This document shows, piece after piece, positions 1 to 6,935 of a DNA stretch of 6,936 nt. Below the pieces are notes generated by a model. That model searched no databases. It was not told the origin of the DNA and was given only the letters and a program-made list of their open reading frames with translations. The DNA comes from an uncultured Myxococcales bacterium (GTDB lineage Bacteria > Myxococcota_A > Bradymonadia > UBA7976 > UBA1532). Location: contig CALBMW010000100.1 of assembly GCA_937896275.1 (NCBI GenBank), positions 1 to 6,936 on the forward strand. Direction: 5' to 3'. Both the position numbers and the translations under genes were made by a program. The first letter of the stretch is position 1. The number at the start of each line of letters is the position of its first letter.

Positions 1-1
1 G

Positions 2-1828
2 CTCGGCGCCTATGGCGAGGTCTTCGTCGGCGACTGGGGCCTCGTCAAGCTCCACCGCGAGGTCGACGCGGCCGTCGATGGGCTCGACACCGAGCGCCCG
101 GCGACGCGCGCCAACATCACCGTCGGGACGGTCGACTACATGAGCCCCGAGCAGGTGCGCGGGGCGGAGGACGTGGGACCCCCCAGCGACGTCTACAGCC
201 TGGGCGTGCTGCTCTTCGAGCTGCTGACGCTGAAGCTCCCCTTCCACGCGAACTCGCCGCTCGCGCTGATGCTGAAGATCGTCCGCGAGCGCGTCCCTGA
301 TCCTCGCGCCGCGGCCGCGAGCCGCGATGTGCCCGCGGCGATGGCCGCCCTTTGCCTGGACGCGACCGAACCCGACGCTCACGGCCGGACGCTGACGGCG
401 GCGGCGATGGCCGAGGCGGTGACGAGCTTCCTCGATGGCGTCGAGGAAGCTCGGCGCCGGCGCGAGGCCGCGGCGGCGCTGCACACGCGCGCGCAGGGTG
501 AGCTGGCGCGCTTCGAGGCCGAGCGGGCGGACGTCGAGCGTGCGCGCGCGGACCTCGACGCGCGGATGAGCGGCCTGCCCGACGACGCGCCCTTCGACGC
601 CCGCCGTGGGCTCTGGGCCCAGCAACAGGCGACCGAGGAGCGCGCGCTGGCCGCAGAGGCCCACTTCACCGAGGCCACCCGCGCGGCACAGCAGGCGCTC
701 GAGGCCTTCGACACGCCCGCGACGCAGCAACTGCTGGCCGATCTCTACTGGCACCGCTACCAGGATGCGGCGCAAGCCGGCCAACACGCCGCGGCGCACT
801 TCTTCTCCGATCTGGTGCGCCAGCACGACCGCGGCAGTCATGCACGGCGGCTGGCGGCGACGGGGACGCTGCGGGTGGTGGTCGAGGCACCGAACGCCAC
901 GGTGCGGGTCGAGCATCAGGTGCCCCTGGGGCCGCTGCTCGAGCCCTGCGCCGTCGAGCCGCCGGTCGTGCCGGCGGGCAGCCACGTGGTGGTGGTGGAG
1001 GCGCCCCGCTGTTTCACCGTGCGCTGTCCCGTGCTGGTGGAGCCCGGGGCCGAGGTGGTGCTGCGGCTCCAGCCACCACCGCTCTTCCTTGGCCACGAGG
1101 GCTTCGTCTACGTCCCGCGGCTGACGGCGAGCATCGGCGGGGATCCGCACGCGCACCGCGGTCAGCCGAAGCGCATGGTGACCGTGGGGCCCTTCTTCCT
1201 GGGGCGGCACCTGGTCACGCTGAGCGAATACGTCGAGTTCCTCGACGCGCTCGCCGCGGCCTCCGGGCTCGCCGCCGCCGAGGGTCGCTCGCCGCGCACC
1301 GCAGACGGCCGGCAGTGGCTCGACATCGACCGGACGACCGGGCGCTTCCGGGTGCCTGCCGTGGATCAGGACGGCGACGCCTGGGATCCGCTGTGGCCGG
1401 CGCACATGATCAACCGCTTCGACGCAGAGGCCTACTGCGCTTGGCAGAGTCAGCGTCTGCGAGCCGTGTTTCGCCTGCCGACGGCCGCCGAGTGGGAGGT
1501 CTCGGCGCGCGGGGTCGACGGCCGCGTCTACCCCTGGGGCAATGGCTTCGACCCCACGCTGGCCAAGGTCATCGACAGCCCGGGCCCGCCGCGGCCCGCG
1601 CCGGTGGGCAGCTTCCCGCACGACTGCTCGCCCTTCGGCGCGCTCGACATGGCGGGCCTGGTCCACGAGTGGACGTCGACGTCAGACCCCGACCGACCCG
1701 GGCGGGCTGTCCTCAAGGGGGCGGGCAACCGCGCGCAGGCCGCTTACGCGCGGGCGGCGTCGCGCATCAGCCACCACCCGGACTTCACGGGGGTTCAGTT
1801 CGGCTTTCGGGTGGTGAGGGAACCATGA
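2..1828 (+). CDS. Ser/Thr protein kinase fused to a PEGA-like and an FGE-sulfatase (SUMF1-type) domain, 5' partial
   Basis: The visible 608 residues start just downstream of the kinase catalytic loop, so the N-lobe, the HRD motif and the start codon are missing. Seen: DWG (residues 11-13) in the DFG metal-binding position, the GT.DYMSPEQ activation-segment end (SPE at 48-50 replacing APE), and SDVYSLG with the subdomain IX Asp at 63. The kinase fold ends near residue 150. An Ala/Arg/Glu-rich, probably helical linker follows to about 285, then a PEGA-like beta segment (287-358, from TGTLRVVVEAP to VVLRLQP), then an FGE-sulfatase domain from about 366: RLPTAAEWE (491-499), YPWGN (510-514), DMAGLVHEW (549-557) and a terminal GFRVV. 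The usual GNVWEW is GLVHEW, and the segment after VLKG has none of the Cys pair used by true FGE, so it is probably a binding module rather than an oxidase. No transmembrane helix is visible. Kinase-FGE fusions are known in Myxococcota; target and ligand are unknown. The stop overlaps the next gene. Confidence 0.93.
   Translation, partial: LGAYGEVFVGDWGLVKLHREVDAAVDGLDTERPATRANITVGTVDYMSPEQVRGAEDVGPPSDVYSLGVLLFELLTLKLPFHANSPLALMLKIVRERVPDPRAAAASRDVPAAMAALCLDATEPDAHGRTLTAAAMAEAVTSFLDGVEEARRRREAAAALHTRAQGELARFEAERADVERARADLDARMSGLPDDAPFDARRGLWAQQQATEERALAAEAHFTEATRAAQQALEAFDTPATQQLLADLYWHRYQDAAQAGQHAAAHFFSDLVRQHDRGSHARRLAATGTLRVVVEAPNATVRVEHQVPLGPLLEPCAVEPPVVPAGSHVVVVEAPRCFTVRCPVLVEPGAEVVLRLQPPPLFLGHEGFVYVPRLTASIGGDPHAHRGQPKRMVTVGPFFLGRHLVTLSEYVEFLDALAAASGLAAAEGRSPRTADGRQWLDIDRTTGRFRVPAVDQDGDAWDPLWPAHMINRFDAEAYCAWQSQRLRAVFRLPTAAEWEVSARGVDGRVYPWGNGFDPTLAKVIDSPGPPRPAPVGSFPHDCSPFGALDMAGLVHEWTSTSDPDRPGRAVLKGAGNRAQAAYARAASRISHHPDFTGVQFGFRVVREP
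1815..1820 (+). promoter_or_regulatory. Shine-Dalgarno sequence fixing the start of the beta-helix lipoprotein
   Basis: TGAGGG lies inside the last codons of the kinase gene, about five bases before ATG 1825. It supports that ATG over any upstream in-frame start: the reading frame is open back to 1315, but that part is antiphase to the FGE domain and encodes only Arg/Ala/Gly-rich sequence. The ATGA overlap with the kinase stop suggests translational coupling. Confidence 0.65.
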
Positions 1829-3984
1829 CGCGACACGCACGGAGTCTGGGCATCCTGGTCGCGTTGGCCTGCGCCGGCGGCTGCGACGACGATGACGGCG
1901 CGGGTGGGCGCGGCGCGGACGCCGGTGCGCGGCTTGCGTGCGAGGCCTTCGAGCGCCGGGCAGTGCTGGGGGACGGCGCCGAGCTGACGGCCGGGGTGAC
2001 GCACCAGGGCGAGGCGGTGCGCGGTGACCTGGGGGCGGCCGCGGATCTGGTGCCGGCCGCCTGGCGGAGGGTCTTCGTCGAGCTCGGCGCGGCCGCGGGC
2101 GGCGACGGCAGCCCCGGCGCTCCCTTCTCCTCGCTCGACGCAGCCATCGCGGCCATCGGCGGTGAGCCGGCGGCGCTGGTGCTGGGTCCGGGGCGGTTCG
2201 CGGGGCCCATCGAGGCGGGGGGCGATCTGGCGGTGGTCGGAACCTGCGCGAGCCTGACGATCGTCGTCGGCGGTATCCGGTCGCGCCCCGACGCCGCCGG
2301 CCCGCGCGACCGCACCCTGGTGGTGGCGGAGCTGACCGTGGACGGGGGCGACGACAACCTCACCGCCCAGCACCTGCACCGGCTGTACGTGCGGCAGGCG
2401 CGCCTCCAGGCGGCGACGGGGGTGGGCCTGCGCGCCTACGACGTCGCGACGGTGGACGTGCGGGACAGCTGGATCAACGGCGCCGGCGCCCGCCACCTGG
2501 ACGCGACCGAGGCGGCGGTGGCCGTGCAGCGGACCATCGTGGGACCAGGACCGGGCGCGGGGATCATCGTCGGCACCACCGGCGACGCCCCCCCCGACGA
2601 TGCGGCGGGCTGCCCGGGTGGATCCCCCGTTTGTCCTTACGGATCGATGCTTTACGTCGACGCGAGTCTCATCCGGCAGGTGGGCCTCCGGGGCATCGAG
2701 GCGCGCTACGCGCAGGCCGTCGTGCGACGAACGCAGGTTGACGGCGTGGGCGGCGCGGGCGACGCGGTCGGCGTGTCACTGGTGCGCTCCTTCGGCGTCA
2801 TCGACGGCGCGACGGCCCTGACGGGGGTCCTCGGGCGGGGCGTCGAGCTGCGCAGCGCGCGGGCGCACGTCGAGGGCGTTCACGTGAGCGACGGCGTGGT
2901 GGGGCTGTCGGTGCGGCGCGAGGGGGCGCCCGGCGATTCGGGGGAGCCGGGGCTGACCTGGCACCCGAGCTGCGACGTGGTGCCCGCCCCCGACTTCGCG
3001 GCGGTGGACGGCGCGGCGTTCGAGGGGGCCGGGTGGGCGATGCCCGAGGCGTGGTTCCCCGAGACGGATGGGTTGGGCCAGGGCGAGCTGCCGCCAGGGC
3101 TGACCGCCGGCGCGGACCAGATCGCGGAGTACCCGCTGCATCACTGGGCGCGGGCCGAGGTGAGCGACTTCACGGCGACCGACACGGTGCTGGGGGGCGT
3201 GGCCCTGTCGGGGCACCCGGTGAGGATGCGCGGGGTGCGGATCACCGGCGTCGGTGCCCAGGCCTACGCCTTCACGGCCGGGGCTGCGTCGACCGCCGAC
3301 TACCGCCGGCCGGGGGCCGATCTGGTGGGCGTGTCCTCGGTGGCCGACCTGTCCGTGCGCGGCGTCTCGGGCCCCGGAGTGCGACTGCGCGCGGCCGGCC
3401 TCTTCTCCACGCGCGCGGCCGAGCCGGCGCTCCTGTTGCCCGTCACCGAGCAGCTCAGCGGCGCCGAGGCCTACCGGGGCGCCTTCTCGCTGACCGGCCT
3501 GAGGCTGGAAGGCACGCGCGGGACGGGCGTGCAGCTCGAGGACAGCCTGGTTCGCCTCGACGATTGGGAGCTCCTCGACGTCGCAGGCATGGGCGTACGA
3601 CTGCAGGGCGCCTACGTCGACGGTCGCAACCTTCGCGTGTCCGGGGTCGAGGCCATGGATCTCACCGACCGCGAGGGCGCGGCCCTCCCCGGGGTGGCCG
3701 ACGGCCTCGTGATCGACGGCTCGACCTTGACCGGCGGCCAGGGCACGCGCAGCGCCGTTCAGATCACCGACCTGTCCGTCATCGGCGCGGCGAGGGTCGG
3801 CCTGTTCGTGGCTCAGGACGTGGTCCAACTCGGGGTGAGCGTCGAACGGGGCGCGGGGCGCTTCGAGGACAACGCGCTCGACGGCGCGCTCCTCGGCCCC
3901 GCTGATCTGGTCGAGGTCGTGGGGCTCGAGCTTCAGGCGGTGGACGTCGGGCAGCTCAACCCACCGGGGCTGGTCGAGCCCTGA
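1825..3984 (+). CDS. Predicted lipoprotein with right-handed parallel beta-helix (DUF1565/pectate-lyase-like fold)
   Basis: This 719-residue protein begins MTRHARSLGILVALACAGGC: a basic start, a short hydrophobic core and a Cys at 20 followed by DDDDG. That reads as a type II (lipoprotein) signal, although the lipobox AGGC is not ideal and Cys16 is a second candidate. After a linker, residues 83-145 hold RVFVEL...GGDGSPGAPFSSLDAAIAA...LGPGRF...GTC, the usual opening of DUF1565-type beta-helix proteins. The rest is a run of short strands with G-hydrophobic turns (for example LYVDASLIRQVGLRGIEA, GVHVSDGVVGLSV, LRLEGTRGTGVQLEDS). A non-repeating insert of about 75 residues (366-441) rich in Trp, Pro and acidic residues interrupts the helix. 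Cysteines after the lipid site are 39, 141, 263, 270 and 383; 263/270 could close a small loop. No catalytic residues of pectate lyases are recognisable, so binding or structural roles are as likely as polysaccharide cleavage. Coupled to the upstream kinase. The start is set by the signal peptide and ribosome site. Confidence 0.88.
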   Translation: MTRHARSLGILVALACAGGCDDDDGAGGRGADAGARLACEAFERRAVLGDGAELTAGVTHQGEAVRGDLGAAADLVPAAWRRVFVELGAAAGGDGSPGAPFSSLDAAIAAIGGEPAALVLGPGRFAGPIEAGGDLAVVGTCASLTIVVGGIRSRPDAAGPRDRTLVVAELTVDGGDDNLTAQHLHRLYVRQARLQAATGVGLRAYDVATVDVRDSWINGAGARHLDATEAAVAVQRTIVGPGPGAGIIVGTTGDAPPDDAAGCPGGSPVCPYGSMLYVDASLIRQVGLRGIEARYAQAVVRRTQVDGVGGAGDAVGVSLVRSFGVIDGATALTGVLGRGVELRSARAHVEGVHVSDGVVGLSVRREGAPGDSGEPGLTWHPSCDVVPAPDFAAVDGAAFEGAGWAMPEAWFPETDGLGQGELPPGLTAGADQIAEYPLHHWARAEVSDFTATDTVLGGVALSGHPVRMRGVRITGVGAQAYAFTAGAASTADYRRPGADLVGVSSVADLSVRGVSGPGVRLRAAGLFSTRAAEPALLLPVTEQLSGAEAYRGAFSLTGLRLEGTRGTGVQLEDSLVRLDDWELLDVAGMGVRLQGAYVDGRNLRVSGVEAMDLTDREGAALPGVADGLVIDGSTLTGGQGTRSAVQITDLSVIGAARVGLFVAQDVVQLGVSVERGAGRFEDNALDGALLGPADLVEVVGLELQAVDVGQLNPPGLVEP

Positions 3985-4078
3985 GAGCCCGCCCACAAGA
4001 TCGCTCCGCGTCGCGCGGCACCGCTCCGCCGGCCGATGCCTGCGTCACCCGGTGGACGGCGCACCAGCCCCCGTCTCG

Positions 4079-4103
4079 GGCCCACCGCCGAACGCGGAGG
4101 GCC
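4079..4103. terminator. GC-rich hairpin between convergent genes, possible bidirectional terminator
   Basis: GGCCC-A-CCGC, loop CGAAC, GCGG-A-GGGCC: nine Watson-Crick pairs with a single A/A mismatch and a five-base loop. It sits about 95 bases after the plus-strand stop and 34 bases after the minus-strand stop. No T-run follows on either strand, so it is not a textbook intrinsic terminator; many high-GC bacteria have hairpins of this kind at gene ends. The structure is read directly from the sequence; the terminator role is inferred. Confidence 0.45.
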
Positions 4104-4114
4104 GGTCGCTGACA

Positions 4115-4131
4115 CCTGAGGAGGTCTCAGG
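4115..4131. terminator. Small hairpin immediately after the minus-strand stop codon
   Basis: CCTGAG, loop GAGGT, CTCAGG: a perfect six-pair stem. It can be lengthened by GAC (4111-4113) pairing with GTC (4134-4136) across a small internal loop. It starts within a few bases of the stop of the minus-strand beta-helix gene, as a transcript-end or mRNA-stabilising structure would. No T-run follows. It may act together with the larger neighbouring hairpin. Confidence 0.3.
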
Positions 4132-4136
4132 GCGTC

Positions 4137-6935
4137 TCACGGCGGCGGCGGCGGCGGCGGCAGGTCGACCACCTCGGGCGGACGCTCGTAGCAGGTCTCG
4201 GCGCACACCTCGTCATCGCGGACGTTGCCCGCCAGCTCCACCGCTGAGCGCTCGATGGAGGCGCTGCGCTGCCGGACGATGGCGACGCCGTTGTCGATGA
4301 TCCACCCGTGGGTCAGCGAGGCGGTGGAGTCGCTGACCACGACGCCCGGCCCGCCGTGCCCCTCGATGCGGAAGTCGCGCAGGGTCAGCACCGACGCCAG
4401 ATCCGCGAAGACCGCGAACCCGGCTGCGCGGTCCTCGCCCGCCACCCAGACGCGCGAGGCCTCGACCTCGGCGCCGAACGAGACGATGCCCGCCGATCCG
4501 CAGCCGATCAGCAGGCTCCGGTCCAACGTGAGCCGCCCGTGGGTGGTGGCAAGGGCGCAGCGGCCGATGTCGACGGAGCCGAGGCCTCCGTGCGGCGAAG
4601 AGACGAGGACGTTCGTCGCGCGCAGGGTGCCGCCCTGAGCCAGCAGGCCCGCGATCGCCGGGCGCAGCACGAGCGCGTCGGTCAGGGTCACCTCCGCGCC
4701 GACGTCGGCGATGATGCCCCAGGCGGCGGGACGCAGCGACTCGGGGTCGAGGGCGACCAGATCGCGTGCCTCGACCTCGGCGCCGGCGGATGCCAGCAGG
4801 GCCGGGCCGTCATTGTCGGCCAAGAACACGCGATTCAGGCTGACGCGGGCGGCGCTCGCGCTCAGCCCACCGCCCAACGGCACCTCGGCGTCGGCCTGCA
4901 CCCTCGCGCCGACGACGCGGGCGTCCTCGAGCGTCACGTGGCCGCCGTAGATCGTCACCGCCCACCGGATGGACCGCTCGAACAGCGCGTGCCGAATGGA
5001 CGCTTCGGCCTCGGATGTCACCAGTGCGGCTCCGAGGATCCCGTCCGGCTGCTCGGCGGAGGATGACATGGGGAGGACATCCAGCACCGACGCGCGCTCG
5101 AGATCGAGCCACGCGTCGGCGACGGATATGCCGGCCCCCACGGAGCGGGCCACCGCCAGATCGGTCAGGGTGACGCGCCCTCCGCGAACGACGAGCACGC
5201 CGCCGCGGGCCGAGTCCGGGCCGTCGTCGACGCCGGTGTCGAAGAGTGACACGTCTCGGGCGGTGAGCTGCCCACCGTCCGAGACCAAGACGCCGTGGCC
5301 CGTGACGGTCTGCGCGCGGAAGCCGCGAAGGTGGACCTCTGCGCCGCTGACCCACAGACCTGCCGCGCCCTGTATCGGGGAACCCAGGTGGGGCAGCGCG
5401 CGGACCACCTGGGCCACACGAATCGTGTCGAGCTCGAGTGGAGGGGCATCGGGCGCCAGGCGCTCGCGAAGGACCTTGACGCCGTAGCTCGTCCCCCGCG
5501 CGACGTCAACGCGGGCCAACCGCCCGGTGACATCGATGAGCGTCACGCCGCCGGCCTCCTCGGGGCCAAACCGGTCGCGCACGGTGACGCCGTCGACGTC
5601 GAGATCCGCCGACGTCAACCGGAGGGCGCTGTTGCGTTGAACGCTGACGAACAGGTCGCGGGCTCGAAGGGTGGCGTCCGAGACAACCAGCCCCTCGTCA
5701 CCGCGGGGCGCGCCGCGGATCGTCACACGGGTGAGATCGACCGTCGTGTCGGGGCCCGTCGCCTCGAGGCCGACGGTCGCACCGTGGACGAGATCGACGT
5801 CCGCGAAGGTGAGTTGGCTCCCCGCGCCCGCGCCGAGGCTGGCCGCCACGGCGACACGCTCCAAGGTCAGCGCGCCGCCCCGGACGTCGAGGGCCGCCTC
5901 GGAGACCAGCAGGGCGCCGCGCAGCGTCACGGCGCTCTGGGCCTCGACCACGACGGCCGGAGGGGCGGTGATCACCTCGACCTGCTCGGCGTCGATGTGG
6001 CCGCCCTCGAGGGCGTTGAGGCCGCCGGGGCCGGCCACCCGACGAACACGCCAGCGGAGGCCGGTGATGGGCGCCCCCAGGGCGCGGAGGCCCACATTGC
6101 CGGTGTCGACGATCTCGAGGTCTTCGGCGTGGACGCTCGCGTCGCGCGAGGCGATGAGACCCACGAGGCCCGTGCGCTCGATGCGGACGTCGTGCAGGGT
6201 CACGCGCCCCGCGACCGCGTCTATGCCGTTGCTGGCGACCTGCATGACGGCGAGACCCTGCGCGTCGAGCGTGCCATCGCCGATCGAGATGCCCACGCCG
6301 TCTCCGGGGCTGGCGCTCACGCGCGTTATGAGGGTGTCGGTCAGCGTCACGCGCGCGTGCTGCGAGAGGGCCAGGCCCACGTAGCCCGCGCGATCGATCA
6401 CGCAGTCGGCGCAGCGGAGCGAGCCGCCCTGGCCCACCGCGATGCCGACGAAGGGGCCGCTGAGGCGGAGGCTCACCGCGTCCACCGCGCCGTGCGCGAC
6501 GAGGGTCGCGCGCTCCTCGACGCCCAAGAGGGCGACGCGCGCCAGGTCAGCCGAGGCGCCCGGGGCCACCGGCAGGCCGCCCTCGATCGTGAGATCCGTG
6601 AGGACCAGCGAGGTGCCCTCCTCGACGACCCGGCGACCCTCGAGCACCACGTCGCGGGCGCAGCGGCCTGCGATGCGGGACGAAGACCAGGGATCGGGCG
6701 TGGGATAGCGACCGGGACCGAGGGCCACGCTGCCATCCTGGCCCGCCAGGCGCAGGCCGTCGGCGAGGGCAGCGAACGGCCGGCCGGCGCTTCCATCGCC
6801 GCCGAGGGGCGCGTCGGCCGCCACGAAGACCGTGCCAGGGGGCCAGGCGGCCGCGTCGAAGGGCCCTTCGCGGCAGGCCTCGGTCGGCAAGGGGCGGCAG
6901 GGGGCCTCGCCCGCGGGGAGGCCGTCGGGCGTGGC
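4137..6935 (-). CDS. Large right-handed parallel beta-helix repeat protein with polyproline C-terminus, 5' partial
   Basis: The frame is open to the right window edge, so 932 residues are visible and the true start and any signal peptide lie outside. A TTG at 6890 is in frame, but open coding sequence (ATPDGLPAGEAPCRP) precedes it, so it is probably internal. The N-terminal module TVFVAAD...GGDGSAGRPFAAL...LGPGRY...GRC (to about residue 92) matches that of the plus-strand lipoprotein. Then come roughly 28-30 beta-helix rungs of about 20-24 residues, with a loose pattern of (R/E)VTL.D..I.....VGL.....A; examples are RVTLHDVRIERTGLVGLIASRDA and EVTLTDALVLRPAIAGLLAQGG. Near the end is EVCAETC (Cys 911 and 915), a likely disulfide or cap region, and the protein finishes with seven prolines (926-932). 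Such proteins are usually exported and bind or cut polysaccharide, or act as surface scaffolds; no enzyme active site is recognised. It converges on the lipoprotein gene and must have its own promoter outside the window. Confidence 0.88.
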   Translation of the reverse strand, partial: ATPDGLPAGEAPCRPLPTEACREGPFDAAAWPPGTVFVAADAPLGGDGSAGRPFAALADGLRLAGQDGSVALGPGRYPTPDPWSSSRIAGRCARDVVLEGRRVVEEGTSLVLTDLTIEGGLPVAPGASADLARVALLGVEERATLVAHGAVDAVSLRLSGPFVGIAVGQGGSLRCADCVIDRAGYVGLALSQHARVTLTDTLITRVSASPGDGVGISIGDGTLDAQGLAVMQVASNGIDAVAGRVTLHDVRIERTGLVGLIASRDASVHAEDLEIVDTGNVGLRALGAPITGLRWRVRRVAGPGGLNALEGGHIDAEQVEVITAPPAVVVEAQSAVTLRGALLVSEAALDVRGGALTLERVAVAASLGAGAGSQLTFADVDLVHGATVGLEATGPDTTVDLTRVTIRGAPRGDEGLVVSDATLRARDLFVSVQRNSALRLTSADLDVDGVTVRDRFGPEEAGGVTLIDVTGRLARVDVARGTSYGVKVLRERLAPDAPPLELDTIRVAQVVRALPHLGSPIQGAAGLWVSGAEVHLRGFRAQTVTGHGVLVSDGGQLTARDVSLFDTGVDDGPDSARGGVLVVRGGRVTLTDLAVARSVGAGISVADAWLDLERASVLDVLPMSSSAEQPDGILGAALVTSEAEASIRHALFERSIRWAVTIYGGHVTLEDARVVGARVQADAEVPLGGGLSASAARVSLNRVFLADNDGPALLASAGAEVEARDLVALDPESLRPAAWGIIADVGAEVTLTDALVLRPAIAGLLAQGGTLRATNVLVSSPHGGLGSVDIGRCALATTHGRLTLDRSLLIGCGSAGIVSFGAEVEASRVWVAGEDRAAGFAVFADLASVLTLRDFRIEGHGGPGVVVSDSTASLTHGWIIDNGVAIVRQRSASIERSAVELAGNVRDDEVCAETCYERPPEVVDLPPPPPPP
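4140..4160 (-). repeat. (CCG)7 trinucleotide microsatellite encoding a terminal polyproline tail
   Basis: Seven uninterrupted CCG codons precede the TGA stop of the minus-strand beta-helix gene, giving a C-terminus of seven prolines. All codons are identical although CCC is also available at this GC content, which makes the tract a simple-sequence repeat able to change length in frame. Consecutive prolines stall ribosomes without EF-P. Confidence 0.85.

Noticed and set aside
1315..1824. In-frame upstream extension of the lipoprotein gene overlapping the FGE domain, which would add 170 residues
   Set aside because: It encodes Arg/Ala/Gly-rich sequence out of phase with a clear FGE domain. The signal peptide and ribosome site at 1825 explain the true start.
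1700..1828. Possible diversity-generating retroelement target at the C-terminal end of the FGE-type domain
   Set aside because: FGE/C-type-lectin folds can be such targets, but there is no enrichment of adenine-rich AAY codons, no template-repeat copy and no reverse transcriptase in the window.
2776..3996. Long minus-strand open frame (about 406 codons) opposite the lipoprotein gene
   Set aside because: His/Arg/Gly/Pro-rich with no domain, repeat or signal. Long antisense frames are expected at this GC content, and the plus-strand frame has a clear signal peptide and beta-helix.
4002..4029. Direct repeat CGCTCCGC (4002-4009 and 4022-4029) and a five-pair stem at 4006-4018 as operator or attachment site
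   Set aside because: Short and GC-rich, expected by chance at this composition. No integrase, promoter or second-site copy supports it.
4308..5066. Plus-strand open frame (about 252 codons) opposite the minus-strand beta-helix gene
   Set aside because: Low-complexity Arg/Gly/Gln composition without motifs. The opposite strand shows regular beta-helix rungs through the same bases.
5671..6384. Plus-strand open frame (about 237 codons) rich in Ser/Arg/Thr
   Set aside because: Composition is typical of an antisense shadow of GC-rich coding sequence. The minus-strand rungs continue without interruption here.
6888..6890. TTG as the start codon of the minus-strand beta-helix gene
   Set aside because: The frame remains open to the window edge with a plausible Cys-containing N-terminal extension. 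An exported beta-helix protein should have a signal peptide, which is not seen after this TTG.
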